A stretch of 64,000 nucleotides of DNA from Ophiosphaerella korrae (GCA_028456385.1 JALNQF010000105.1:1-64000), one strand, 5' to 3'; positions 1 to 14,045 are shown, counted from the first letter of the stretch. Made by a program: numbers and translations. Notes: generated from the letters alone by a model not told the origin.

Positions 1-3000
1 ATAATTAGAATTAAGTATAACTCTACTATATTAATTTAACTATATATATCTAACTTATACTAAAAAATAATAGAAAAAGATACTAAAAATAAAAAATTAT
101 TAAGCTTTAAAGTTAGCTTAAAAAAAAGTCCTCGAAACAGTTTAAATCCTAGATCGTATCCGCTTAGTAATCAAAAATCGTAGTAGACTAAAATATAGAC
201 CCTAATATTTTCTTTAGGATTTATGTTCGCTTATATTTTTAGCTATTTTATTCGTAGAGTTATTACTAGTTAAAAACTATAACTTTTTTTTAGGCTTTTT
301 TTTCGTGTCACCCCACTATACCTTTAGGTATTCTTTTCTAAGTCTTTTAATCCTACTAGGTTAGTTATATTCTAGGCACTCTCTTACTATATTTATATTA
401 GCTATAAGACTAGTAAAGCGTATAAGTATAATAGAAGGTATATTAGTAGAGCCTAAAAGTCTATAGGCTTTATATCTAATAATTTTTCTATTTATAGCTT
501 CTACTATTACTTAGTTAAAAATATTAGTATTTACTACGTATAAGTAAGGGCTATTCTAGGATAGAGCTAATAGTAGTCTCTTAGAGCTCTAAAGCGTCTC
601 TCTTAAGTCTTTAATTATACTTACTATTACTCTTATATTTATAAATTCCTTTAACTTATTTACTATAAAAGTTAGCTTTATAAGCTTTTTAAGAAGGTCT
701 AGTATATTAGCTAGAAGTATTTATATAAGTAAAGATACTATTACTTTTTCTAACTTTTTATATTACTTCTTTAGTATTTAATTCTAAAGTATTAATCTAC
801 TTAAGCTTCTTTATATAGTTTTTTTAATTATCTATTTTTTTAAGAAGTTATTCTAGATCTATTTCTATTTCTATATTATTAAATTAGGTCTACTTAGATT
901 TAAAGAATTTAGCTTCTTTTTTAAAATTATTTTATATATCTAAAATAGGTACTAAAAGCTTTTAAGTTCTAAACCCTACTATAGCAATATATATAGTTTT
1001 AGTAATATCTTCTTCTACTAAATCTCTTTTTATTTTTAGTTACTATATCTAGAATCTATTATATTCTTCTACGCTTACTATTCTATCTTCTTCTAAATTA
1101 TCTATTATACTCTTAAGTATATTTATTACTACTATTATCTAAGGCTATACTAGCAATTATACTATAGTATTTAGTATTACCTAAAAGTCTATTTCTCTAT
1201 ATTTTAAGTCTTATATTCTCTACTAGATATACTAGATTATTATATTATTCTAGTTACTTCTTACTCTAATCTATTTAATAAACTCTTAGTAAGTTAGCTC
1301 TATACTTTATTAGTATATTCTAGTTTCTAGATTAAACTAAATCTATCTATTAAGTATTAAACTTTTCTTTCTTTATAGTTATTAATATAGTAGTTTAAGT
1401 CTCTATACCTAATATAACTATAAAAGTTTAAACTTATACCTACTACGTTATTCTAATACTAAGGTCTTACCCTATTCTAAAATAGTAGTAAAGAGTTCTT
1501 TTAAAATTATAGCCTTATTATAGAAGGTATTACTAACTATAAGTTTACTATAGCCTAAGTAGTTTATATATTCTTATCTACTTTAATTTAACTTTTTATA
1601 ACTAAGTATATTTTTAGTAGCTAAATATACTTTTAGGCTCTAGCGTTTAGGTTATTTATAGCTATAAAGGTAATTACTTAGATTTTTATTATTTTAAAGT
1701 ATTTTATAAGATTATTAACCTCTAATTATATAACTTTTATTCCTAGAAGTATTTAGACTTCTTTTTATCCTTAAGTTTAGTTATAAGAGTTAAGTATAAG
1801 CTTTATATTAAGAAGCTTAAATATTTCTTTAAGTATTATATATAGCTATTTCCTATAGCTTATAAGCTTTAGTTTACTTATAGTTCTTTTAAAAGCTAAG
1901 TTAAAATATTCTACTTATAAGTTATTTTATATTAGCTAGTTAAGGTACTTCTAGATTATTTAAAAGTTAAAGTCTTCTATATTTTTATTACTTAGGTTAT
2001 ATTTATTAAAAACTTTTTATAAGTAGTACTTATTAAGTCTTTTTACTAAGTAGTATCTTTTTATAGCCTCTATAATTATTTCTACTTTCTAGTACTTTAT
2101 AAACTAAGAGCTAAAGTTATTAAAGTAGTCTTAGAAAAAGAAGTTATCTATAAGTAAGTATTACTATAGCTAGGTTTAAAGTACTTCTTTTATTTCTTCT
2201 TATTATACTTTATTAGACTCTTAGAACCTATTTCTTATTACTTCTCTAACTTTTACTTAATCTTTAGCTTTATCTACTTCTATAAACTTAGTTATACTTT
2301 ATTTAATAATATCTTTTCCTATTATATTACTAAACGTAATAATATTATAACTCTAGTCTCTAATAAGCTATCTATAAAAGATTACTTATTCTTTAATACT
2401 ATCTAGAAACTCTATTATATTAGTACTAGTAAACTTAAACTTCTTATCTATAAATAGGTTTTATTCGCTAATATATACTCTACTATTCTATTCTACTATT
2501 ATTTTAATAGTTACTATAAGCTAGCTAAATATCTCTAAAGATATTTTAATTATTAGTTAGATTGTATTTTAAATAGTAGAGCTATTATCTATTATTAGTA
2601 TACTAATTCTTTTAGGTGTATCCTATAGTTTTTTAAGTATTAGGTTTTAGAGTTCTAAGTTATATAAGGAAGTTCTTAGCTAGTAAAGAAATAGCCTTAG
2701 TATAGTCTCTTTATTAGATAATAGGTTAGATCTTATAGCTTAGAATTACTTTATAATATTCTTTCTTTTACTACTCTCTTTATAAGTTATTTATTTATAA
2801 TTATAGTATACTACTTACTACTACTAAGCTATTTCTTCTTACTATACTACTTATTATCTTTTTCTATCTTTACTATTTTCTTACTAGTTATTTTTCTATT
2901 TTAATATTCCTATTATTTATACTTTTATTAGCTATTTATTAAGTACTTAAAAGCTTTCTAAGAGATTCTCTAATATTTCCTATTAGCTTCTTTTATTTTT

Positions 3001-3612
3001 AGCTAGTTATACTACTAGCCTTTTATACTACTTATAGCCTCTTAGGTTTTAGGCTCTATATATTTATAGTGTATTTTTATTTTTATACTTATACTTATAC
3101 TATACCTATTTCTATATAAATTAAGTTAGCTTATCTTAAGTTTTATATATATACTTATTACTATACCTATTCTTATACTTATTCTTATACCTATTTTTAT
3201 ACCTATTCTTATACCTATTCCTATACTTATTCCTATACTTATTCTTATACTTATTCTATTCCTATACCTATTCTATTCCTTACGTAATAGTATATAAGCT
3301 AGTAGTCCTAAAGCTAAAGTTATAAGTTTACGTTTTATATTAGTTACTATTTATTATATAGTTATATACCTTATATAGATCTAAGGCCTAAAGGCTTATT
3401 AGTTTTAGAGAACTTAAACTTTATTAGCTAAACTACTTCTAAATATTATTTATACTCCTATAGATTATATTTTATAACCTAAAATCTTATTAGCTTTTTT
3501 ATACCTCTTTTCTTTAATAGTTTACTTTTTTATAAAGCTCTTAGTACTTATATTTCTCTAGTAACTACTTACTTTCTTTTTACTATTCTTTTCCTTATTA
3601 GACTTTACTATA
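1..3612 (-). repeat. RIP-degraded unidentified repeat with remnant minus-strand reading frame
   Basis: This stretch is extremely AT-rich and almost lacks CA and TG dinucleotides, the mark of RIP on a former repeat. Read on the minus strand between about 2760 and 300, one frame stays open for long runs broken almost only by TAG and TAA. That is what RIP does to CAG and CAA codons, so a protein-coding element probably lay here. I do not recognise the protein. No terminal repeats are visible inside the window, and the left end is probably cut by the window edge. The right limit is set where similarity to the Gypsy integrase region begins near 3613. Confidence 0.6.
3161..3279. repeat. 12-bp tandem repeat array
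   Basis: Eight consecutive 12-bp units of the form CTATACCTATTC / TTATACTTATTC run from about 3161 to 3256, followed by irregular half-units to about 3279. Units differ mainly by C/T changes, as expected if RIP acted on an originally more uniform array. On the minus strand the array lies upstream of the remnant reading frame noted for this region and may once have coded a low-complexity segment. Confidence 0.85.
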
Positions 3613-5484
3613 CTAGTAAAAGAAGTACTATAAGACTATATAAAGTATTATTAAAATAAATATAATAGATATATACTATATAAAATATTATACCTAGTTA
3701 AAGTACTAGAGTACTTTATAAAAGTTATTATAATAAAGTTTATTATAAAGTTACTTAAATTAAAAGATTTTATATTAGAAGTTAAGTATAATAGATTTCT
3801 AATAATTATAAATAAACTTATAAAGTATATATACTTTAAGCTATATAAAAAAAAAAGTAAAATAAAAGTTTTTATATATTAGGTTTTAGAAACTATAATT
3901 ATCTAGTATAGTATTCTAGATAAAATTATTATAGATAAAGATATAAGATATATAAAAAAGTTATAAAGAATAATAATAGTATAATTTAGAATATAATACT
4001 AAATATTAAGAGTATATAACTTATAATTAAATAAATAATTAGAATATATAAATTAAATAGTAGAGTAATACTTAAGATACTACTTTAACTATAATTAAAA
4101 TAACTAGGTATAACTATTACCTATAGTATAGCTAGTATATAATAGTATAAAGAATTTAGTAATAAGAGTATTACTTTTTTTTATAAATTATAGATTTAAT
4201 CTTAATATATACTAGATACTAAGAAATATAAAATTTTAGACTCTAAGAAGAAAGATTTTTATAAGTAGAATAAAAGAAATATAAAGAGAAACTTAAATTT
4301 AAAAAGAGAGAAAAAGTATAACTAGTATTAAAAAATAATAAAAGTAAATAATTTAGTTTAAAACTAGATTATATAAAGATAAGACTATATAAGATTTAAA
4401 AAAAAAGTTATACTAGTTATATTTAAAATAAAACTACTAAGTAAAAAAAAGATATACTTAACTTTTTATATAGTATTATTAGAAAAAGTATTATAAGAAG
4501 TAAAACTACTTATATATAAAGCTAATATATATAAAGAATAAGAAAATAAAAAGTAAAAGAAATCTAATAATACTAGATCTATAATAGAAGAAATTACTAC
4601 TTAGTAAAATAGATAAGTACTAATAAAAAAGAGTAACTATAAGAAGATATATAGAAACTAAAAGATAATCTTAACTATTTTAAGAAATTAAAGGAGTTCT
4701 AAAATTAAAACCTTTTAAGCTACTTTATAGTAAATAGAGAAAGCTTATACTATTAGTACTAGATAAAGAGGTAATAAATACGTCTAATATAATAAGAGCT
4801 AGAGTAGCCCTTATAGTATTACTAAAATTAAGCTTAGCCTTTAAGATAGTAGACTATTTAATAGACTTTTTATTGTTTAAAGCTTTTATCTTATAGAAAT
4901 AAGTTAAATAAGCTTAGTTATTAGATAAATATATTTAATTTTTAAAAAGTTAAGCTTAATATTCTTTTAGTATACGCTAAAAAGCTTTTTATAGCTTCTA
5001 TAATCTATAATAATAGTTTTTTTTTAAGTTTAGTTAATACTTCTTTTTATTATAAGTAAGTATAAATATATATATAAGTATTCTTAACTTATACTCTACT
5101 ATAGATACCTTAGAAATATTATAAAAAATATATATATTAGTATAAATATATACTATATAAGCTTTACTATACTTTAAAAAAAGATAAGTAAAAGAAAAAC
5201 TTAAAGATTTATAATAAGAATAAAGAAATATTATAATACTATTACGTAATACTTAAATAGTAAAAGTAAAATAATAATAAGTTAAAAGAGTAAGTATAAA
5301 AGAAAATAAAAAACTTAACATTAATAAAGAAATAAGATTAATAAAGAAATAAGATTAATAACGTTAGCTTTAAAGTAGAAAAATAAAAGCTTACTTAAAA
5401 GAGAAAATAGTATTATAGCTATAATAAGAGAAATTAAGATAGAACTAATTAGTCTTAACTTAAGTACTAATAAAGTATAAGATA
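3613..5484 (+). mobile_element. Ty3/Gypsy 3' fragment (integrase region to start of LTR), RIP-degraded
   Basis: From about 3613 the sequence runs parallel to the integrase region and 3' untranslated part of the other plus-strand Gypsy copies in this window (compare 52400-54173). A 3' LTR starts at 5411 with TATTATAG, a RIP form of TGTTATAG. After 74 bp (position 5484) that LTR is interrupted by a minus-strand Gypsy copy and resumes at 12512. The 5' half of this element is missing. It was either truncated by or exchanged with the unrelated repeat at 1-3612. Confidence 0.75.
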
Positions 5485-5908
5485 TATAATAGGTACTACT
5501 AGAGTTAACTTCCTAATACCTAATTAGAGAGTTAGTAGATTAAGAGATAATAACAAAAGCTTATATTAGGATCTATAATAACTATAAATAATAGAAGATA
5601 TTTTGTAACTATCTTGTATAAGCGTTCTATAGTTAAAGGATTAAATTACTAATACTATCTTAATAATACGTATTACTAATAACTATATACTTACTATAAT
5701 CTATAATCTATATTTACTAAGATTAATAGATTATAGATTAGCTTAATCTATAATCTACTATTACTAAGAGTCTATAGATTATAGATTACTTTAAGTATCT
5801 TAATTATATATAGCTTCCTAGTTAGGCTTATACTCCTTAGAATTATATAAGTCTAGGCTTATAGGATTAATTAGTTCTATCTATAGTTCTTCTATTACTA
5901 CTATAATA
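5485..5908 (-). repeat. 3' LTR of minus-strand Gypsy copy (424 bp)
   Basis: Same length as its partner at 12083-12506. The differences between the two are mostly C/T or G/A, the RIP type. On the plus strand it begins TATAATAGG (from TGTAATAGG) and ends CTATAATA (from CTATAACA). Around 5695-5790 it contains repeated, inverted copies of the motif TAATCTATAATCTA. Confidence 0.92.
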
Positions 5909-8900
5909 CTATCTCCTTTTCTAAGTAGGTCGTTGTTTATCTATCTTAGAGCTAAGGTTATTAATCTACTTTCTTTATTAATATATAGTTCTTTATTACT
6001 CTCTATAGTTATTTTATCTATACGTTATTACTATTTCTTTACTAATTATATATTACGTAATAGTATTAAGATATTTCTTTATTCTTGTTACGCTTCTCCT
6101 AAGTTAAACCCTAAGTCTCTTCCTTATATTATTTCTATAAATAATAGTAAGGCTTATAAGGCGTATATTTATATAAATATACGTAGTTCTTGCAATATAT
6201 TTAGTGTCTCTCTTTCTAAGTATATATTTATTATACTTATTCTTGCGTCTAGGCTTAATAATAATAAGGAAAGCTATTAACTAGACTTAAGAGAAATTAC
6301 TATCTTAAATTATAGAGGCTAAAGCTAAGTATAAGTAGATCTAGGAGCTTATATAGAGTAAGCTAGTAGAGAATTAAGTTTGTCTCTCTTATCTTTATAA
6401 GATAAAGGCGTTAAATAATAAGAAATTAGCTAAATAGTTAGTAGTAATAGAAGCTAAGCTAGACTTAGATAAAGCGTTTAATATCGCTATAGTAGGTCCT
6501 ACGTTAAGCGCTCCTATTGTCTCTCTATCTAATAGTAGTAATATTAGTTTTCTTAGTTTACTACTAAGCGTTCTAGAGGGTTTTAACTTTAGAACTCTTC
6601 TAGTTTCTTAAAGTAATTAAAATTATCTTCTAGTTCCTATATTTTTTCTTATAGTTGTCCTTTTTTATCTATACTTATCTATTTTACTAAGTAGTAATTT
6701 CTTCTATTATAGAACTAGTATACTAAGATTTCTTTAACTTCTTATTTCTCTTATTCTCTATACGTGTCTACTTTATACACTAGTAGTTCTACTTTCTATA
6801 GTACTATCTTAAGTAGTACTATATAGAAGGTTAGGTATATCCTTATCTTGTTTAGTAGCTTTAGTCTAAATATAACTAGTGTAACTTTTTTCTTAATTTT
6901 ATATAGTCTTATCTTAACGTAGTCTAATTTTAAGCTAGGCTATTTACTCTTAATATTTTTTTATACTAACTATACTTTTTCTCTTTTTCTAAATTAGGGT
7001 CCCTTTTTATACTTCTTATTATAGTATTTTACTATTTAATTATATAAGAATTTTACATCCTATTTTAGTTAATTATATATATTTTTAAGTCTATTAGTAA
7101 AGTTTTCTTTTCTTAAAGACTAAGATACTTTAATTCTTAGTATTCTATATACGCTAGGTTTAAATCTATAGTTTATAAAGAAAGGTAATACTTTTATTAC
7201 TATATTCTTTACGCTATTATATACTAACTATACTATAGGTAGTAGTTATACCTAATTATTTTAGTTATAGTTAAGGTAGTATCTTAAGTACTATTCTACT
7301 ATCTAATTTATTTATTCTAACTATCTATCTATTTATAGGTAATATGCTATAGACATTATATATTTAATTCCTAATTACGCTATTATTATTCCTTATAGTT
7401 TTAATATAAATCTTATATCTCTATCTATAATAATTTTATCTAGTAGTCTATATTAACTAATTATAGTTCCTAGAACTTAGTATATAGTAACTTCTATCCC
7501 GCTTTTCTCTTTATATAGTCTAAAGTATAAGTACTTTATAAGTTTATCTACTATTATTAGGATTTTATTATATTTAACTCCTAATATTAGGTCTTTAGAT
7601 TTTAGTAGCTTTGTAATAAAGTCTATTATAATAACTCTTTATAGTTATTCTAGTACTTCTACTAGTTATAGTATTTTATATAGTATATATTTACTATACT
7701 TATTTCTCTAGTATTCTATATAGTCTTGTATTACTTCTATTACTAATTATCTTACTTTTAAGATATAATAATCTTGTAGTAACCTATCTAGAGTCTTATT
7801 AATCTCTTAATAACTATATACTAGTAATTTGTAAAATTGTTATATAAATTCTCTTTAGATTTTTCTTAGGATATACGTTCTTCTATAGGCTTATGCAATT
7901 CCTTCCTAGATTTTAAGTTTTTCTATTTCTTTAGGTACTTCTTACGTTATTTTCTAAATCTATTTATCTAGCTTATTACTTATTCTTTTAAGTGTTATAG
8001 CTATTTTTAGTATATTTAGGATTAAATATCCTTCTTTATTCTTAACTAGAACTATACTAGTTGCGTTTACTTCTTCTTATAAATCTAGTCTTCTACTAAA
8101 GGCGTCTATAAATTAGTTGTCTTTCCCTTTTATATATATAATTTCTATATTAAATATTAATAAGAATTCTTACTATCTTGTATATTATTATAATAGTTCC
8201 TTATTTATTATAAATCTTGTAAGATTCTTATAGTCTATATAGACTTTTATCTAATACTTTACTCTTTATAAGTATATTCTCTATTACTTAAATACTTTAT
8301 ATATTACTAGTATTTCTTTATTATAAATTAAGTAGTTAAGCTCTACTAGCTTTATTTTCTTAGAGAAGTATTTAACTAAGTATTCTTTTTTAGTCTCTAA
8401 ATCTTCTTATATTAGTACTATTCTATAGACTAAGTTAGATACGTCTATCTTTACTATTACTAGTAGGTCTAGATTATATATTCTAATAACTAAGTTTTCT
8501 ATAAACTTCTTCTTAATCTTATTAAATACTTTATTATATTCCTTAGTCTATTTAAATAGTATATCTTTCTTTATAAGTTTTATAATTAGTTCTATATCTT
8601 TAGAATATCTTACTATTAACTTTCTATAGAAGTTAGCTAGCCTATAAAATTATTGTACCTCTTTTAGGTTTTTTAGTTTTAGCTATTTGTTAATTAAGTG
8701 AATCTTTTTTAGGTTAATTTTAATTTTTCCTAGTTTTACAATAAATCTAAGGAAGTCTATTTTCTTTATATAGAATTCGCATTTCTTTATTTTAAAGAAT
8801 ATTTTAGCTTTTACTAATTCTTTTAGTACCTTATATATATATTATATGTATTCTTCTTCTATTTCTAAGAATATAAGGATATTATCTAAGTATATAAATA

Positions 8901-11900
8901 TAAATATATTTAAGTACTCTCTTAGTACTATATTAATTCTTTCTTAGAATGCTGCTAGCGTATTTATTAAGCTAAAAGGTATAACTAAGTACTTGTATAA
9001 TCTATACTATATTCTAAATACTATTTTCTATTTATTACCTTTTTTAATTCTAATCTAGTAGTAAGCGTTCTAAATATCTAGTTTTATAAAGATTTTTACT
9101 TTTTATAGCCTATCTTATATTACGTTAATTTATAGTAGTAGGTACCTATTTTTATTTATAATTATATTAGTTTTTTTAAAATCTACGTAAGGTCTTTTAT
9201 TACTTATCCCTTTTTTATCTATAAATATAAGTCTATATACTACTAAGGATTTAGATTCTCTTATCTATCCTTTTTTTATTACGTTTTAGATAAACGCTTA
9301 TTTAATTTTAGATTCTTCTTCTATTTTTTAGTAGACTAGGCTCTATCTTAAGTCTTTACCTTCTTTTAGTTCTATTACTAAATCCTATAGTTAATATTCT
9401 AGAAGGTAATCTTCTAGCTCTATAAGCTATTTTTCCTATTTTTTATATTCTTCTAGGAATTCTCCTTTATAGGTACTTATATTAGCTTTTAATATATTAG
9501 TTTTACTATAACTAATTTTTCTTATTCTCTAATTAATATATAGGTTAGTTATCTATAACTATAGTATTCCTAATATTATATCTTATTTATTATTAATTAT
9601 TATTATATCTATAACTATATTCTTAATTGTTATCTCTTCTAGTTTAAGTATAGAGGAAACTATTTTAAACCTAATAGGTTCCTAGAATAGTTTTCTTTTA
9701 ATTATACTTAGTTGTTAGGAGTATTTCTTTATTATATAATATATTCTTTATATTTCTATAAACTTCTTTAATATAAAGTTTCTTGTAGCTCTACTATTAA
9801 TTATTAATTCTACTTTCTTCTTTTAGTATATACTTATTTTTGTAATATATAAGCTTCTTATACTTTCTAGCTATTTTTACTTAGGCTCTTCTATAAACTA
9901 TCTATCCTTCTAAGGCTATAGTCTTACTTTAAGCTTATATTCTTTATATTTTAGATATTTATCGTACATGTATTTGTACTATAGTCCTTCTTAGATATAT
10001 TTCTTAGATAATTTTAGGCTAGGTCTTACTACTACGTATCTATCTTCTAGGATTATTTCCTATCCTTAGATATCTTCTACTAGAATTACTCTTATATAGT
10101 TATAGCCCCTTCTTCTTATAGGCTATATATTATTATTTGCTTTAGGGTTTCTATATATAATATAATTTTTATCTAGGTATAATATCTATAATACTTTAAA
10201 GTATACTAGATGTTTTAGGTCTATTATCTTGTTGTCCCCTTCTTAGTACTTATCTCTCCTAGGTATATCTATTATTAGGATATAGTATACTACTAGTACT
10301 TTTAGTATATAAGCTTTATTAATCTATTGTATTTCTTTTACAAGGTATTACTACTCTTTTTCTATAGGTATTCTTCTTACTATAACTATATACTACTTTA
10401 TTTATTCTTAAAATAGTATAAACTTTATTTCTTTAGGATTACGTTCTTTCTAGTCTTTATATACTTTCTTTATACTTATAACTATTAAGTATATTTAAAT
10501 AAACCTCTATTTTTTATTTCGTTCCTTTATATCTAATATTATATAGCTATTATAGCTATATATTATTAGCTAGGTATACTCTATACCTTTTATACTAACT
10601 TGTCTTTTACTTCTTTATAGTTTTTTAGAAGAAGCTATAGTAGTCTCTTTATCTAGTACTAGTTTTTTAGCCTAGATTAATAGTGCTAAGGGCTCTTTTC
10701 TTTCTAAATCTTCTATTAGTAGGCCTATTATATATACTATCTTATTTAGCTATACTTTTATTCTACTTTCTTTTATTATAGCTACTCTATATCTCTATTT
10801 CTATAGGAACTACGCTACTCTCTATTTACTAGAAAGATATATATAGTAGTTATTATTATAATAAAAGGTCTAATAGAGCGTTATATATTATACTTTTTTA
10901 CTCCTAGCTACTTTCTCTTAAAGTTTAGCCTATACTTATAGTGCTTCTTTCTTCTTTTTAGTTATTTTTAACTAGTTTTCTTTTTTAAGGTTTTTACTTT
11001 TATAGTCTTTTGTAAAGTGTCCTAGTTTCCTATATTTATAATATACTATATCCCTCTTTTTTTATAAATAGTAATCTTTTATATAGTAACCTTTCTTGCT
11101 ATAGTTAAAGTATGTAAAGTCTTTATTCTTTCTTTTTTTCTTGTCCTTATTAGCGTTAAGGATTATAGGGTCTCTAGCATCTTAGTTTCTAGTTTAGGTA
11201 CTATATTTATTCTTTTTCTATTCTTAAAGATTGTTATTAATTTAGATTACTTACTACTTTAGAGCTTCTAGTATCTTTAGTTTCTCTATATAGATTATTT
11301 TGTATTAAATCTTAGAGTTTAGTCTTTGTTTAAATTGTAATATTAGGGCTAACTTATTCTATTCTATGTTTTAGAATAGTTACTTAAATTGTAATACGTA
11401 CTTAAGAACACTCTAGTTTTATATAAGCTTTTCTAACTACTCTTTAGCTTATTAGGTAACGTTTATATCTCTAAATACTACTCTTATTTGTTTAGTAAAG
11501 TATTTATAACTTCTAAAAATAGCTCTTGTTTTATTCTTTTAGGTTATTAGAGAATATATTGTATAGTCTATCTAGTAAGGCTTATACTATCTTATTACGT
11601 CTTCTTTAAGGTGTAATCTAATATATATTACCTTTTTCTCTTCTATATTAAAGTATAGTACTTATATATCTATCTAAAGTTATACTAAAGTAATAAAGGG
11701 TCTTAGTTTTTCCTTTATTCTATTAAACTTCTTAAAGATAAGTATCTTTATTAGTTTCTTTATTACGCTTATTACTAGGCGTTGTGTAATTAGCTCTATT
11801 TAATTCTATCCTTTAATAATAGCTTTAATTTATACTTTATTTTATTTTGCGTAATCTTATAGCTCTTTATTCTAAGTTTCTAGAGCGTTAATTACTATTT

Positions 11901-12082
11901 TTATGTCTTCTTTATTTAAGATTAAGTTATTAATTTAGTCCTTAATTATTTCTTATATAGTACTATTAGATTTGTAACTACTTCTAGGGGCTTTACTTAT
12001 TTTAGTTAAACTTTCTACTATTATATTAGCTAGACTACGCGCTACTTACGCTTTGCTTCTTGTAATAACTAAATTAGTAAGG

Positions 12083-12506
12083 TGTAATAGGTACTACTAG
12101 GGTTAACTTCCTAATACCTAATTAGGAAGTTAGTAGATTAAAAGATAATAACAAAAGCTTGTATTAGGATCTATAATAACTATAAATAATAGAAGATGTT
12201 TTATAACTATCTTGTATTAGCGTTCTATAGTTAAAGGATTAAATTACTAATACTATCCTAATAATATACATTACTAATAACTATATACTTACTATAATCT
12301 ATAATCTATATTTGCTAAGATTAATAGATTATAGATTAGCTTAATCTATAATCTACTATTGCTAAGAGTCTATAGATTATAGATTACTCTAAGTATCCTA
12401 ATTATGTATAGCTTCCTAGTTAGGCTCGTGCCCCTTAGAATTATATAAGTCTAGGCTTGTAGAATCGATTAGTTCTATCTATAGTTCTTCTATTACTACT
12501 ATAACA
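12083..12506 (-). repeat. 5' LTR of minus-strand Gypsy copy (424 bp)
   Basis: Retains intact ends TGTAATAGG and CTATAACA on the plus strand, so it was mutated slightly less than its partner at 5485-5908. The adjoining interior sequence (AAATTAGTAAGG on the plus strand) is the same leader seen after the 5' LTR of the other Gypsy copies in the window. Confidence 0.92.
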
Positions 12507-12511
12507 AGATT

Positions 12512-12915
12512 AGTAAAGTAATAAATTAACTTAAGAAATATCTAATAATTAAAAAATATCTTATAATTAGGATATATAATATAATCTATAGATCTATAAA
12601 GTATATAGATAAGAAAGTATTATAGATTAATAGATTAGTAATCTATTAATCTATAGTTACTAAAACTAGATATAAGTAATAAATTAATAGATTACTAAAG
12701 GTATATAGAAAGTAAGGTATATATTATTAGAATAGTAGTAGTAATCTAATCTTTAACTAAGAGTAATAATATATTAATATTACCTATTAAGAATTATTCT
12801 ACTATTTTTAGCCTATAACTAAATTACTATATATACTTTAGTTATTAACTTTTAATCTACTATAACTCTCTTTATAAAAGGTTACTTATAGTTAATAATA
12901 AGTAACTCTATTATA
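12512..12915 (+). repeat. Right part of the split 3' LTR of the older Gypsy fragment
   Basis: Continues the LTR that began at 5411 and was split by the insertion at 5485-12506. Bases after 12507 line up with the bases following AAAGTATAAGATA in sister LTRs (for example near 40730). It ends at CTATTATA (12908-12915), the RIP form of CTATTACA. The two parts together give an LTR of about 478 bp. Confidence 0.8.
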
Positions 12916-14045
12916 ACTAGGAACTATACTTCTTAAAACTATTTTATATAAAGTTTACTTTATAATATTTTAGTAAAGTCTTAAGTATTTTTTAACTTAT
13001 AAGTAGTAAATTAACTATAAAATAATTTATAAATTATATTAGCTTATAGTTTATACTTTTAATTACGTTTAAATAGATACTAATTACTATAAAGTATTAT
13101 AAAACTATAAAGTATAAATACTACTTTTACTATCTTAAAAGTTAGTACTTTAAGATAATACTTTTACTAAGCTTAAAAAGCTTAGATTACTAATAGAAAA
13201 AATAGTAAAACTACTACTATATTTATTTTAGGTTTAATATAAAGTTTTCTTAAAAGTTTATAGAAGGTTTAGTTTTAAAATAAATAATCTAACTTTTAGA
13301 GCTTTAATAATAATAAAAGCTATAGTTTAAATTAGTACTTTTAAAAGTATTTACTTATTTTAAAATATAGGTTAAACTTTACTAAAAAGTAAATTCCCTT
13401 TATTTTACTAACTTCTATACTAGTAATAATAAAGTTTTACTTACTAACTTTAGTTAAAATATTAGCTTACTATATAAATAGCTTTATAAATATATAGATA
13501 ACTATAAATATAAATACTATAAAAAGTTACTTTTAAGTATATAATATAATAATAATAGAGATAAATCTTTTTTCTTATATAGTTAATATTAATATACTAA
13601 ATAGTAGTAAACTTATAAAGTTTTTAATTATAAATAGTAAAAAAAGTTATTATACAACTTATAGCTACTAATAAAAAAAATCTCTAAAAGTTAAGCTTTC
13701 TATAAATAAACTAAATAACTTTACTTAAGCTTTACTAATAATTAAACTTCTTTTAACTTTTAAAGATATACTATAAGTATTAAAAAATCTTAAAATCTTA
13801 TAATTATAAATTAATTCTTTTTGTATTATTTAAAATAATCTAATAAACTAAAGTAATAAATTAGTATAAGTAGGTCTATATTTTAAAAAGGCTACTTATA
13901 TAATTACTAATATAAGTAGTAAGTAAGTAGTACTAATAAGTAAGAAGTACTTTTTACTAACTTTATATACTAATTTAAGTATATAACTTAATAATATAGT
14001 AAAGTAGATAGTATATATATATATAATAAATTTAGTAAGATTAGT
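12916..14045. other. RIP-degraded AT-rich sequence, not identified
   Basis: Very AT-rich with CA and TG almost absent. No LTR ends, no coding frame and no similarity to other parts of the window were noticed, except the short repeated pogo terminal segment at 13913-14010. Confidence 0.5.

Larger units (their letters stand above)
5485..12506 (-). mobile_element. Full-length Ty3/Gypsy LTR retrotransposon, minus strand, RIP-inactivated
   Basis: Two 424-bp LTRs (5485-5908 and 12083-12506) bound a 6.2-kb interior read on the minus strand. The reverse-transcriptase core is visible as a Y-L-D-N codon string (from YLDD) near 8881-8892, and a CCHC zinc-knuckle remnant near 11085-11115 has Cys codons turned to Tyr. 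Order on the minus strand is gag/knuckle, reverse transcriptase, RNase H, integrase, which is typical of Ty3/Gypsy. Every frame is broken by stops of RIP type, so no protein can be made. The flanks AGATA (5480-5484) and AGATT (12507-12511) are a 5-bp target duplication with one mismatch. The host is the LTR of an older Gypsy element. Confidence 0.9.

Noticed and set aside
3161..3279. Tandem array as a CRISPR or telomeric repeat
   Set aside because: Units are contiguous without spacers and the unit is not a TTAGGG-type telomere repeat. The setting is a degraded transposon.
5933..6280. 115-codon plus-strand open frame
   Set aside because: It lies inside the interior of a minus-strand Gypsy element, antisense to it. 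The composition is very rich in Ile, Tyr, Leu and Ser, as expected of AT-rich RIP sequence.
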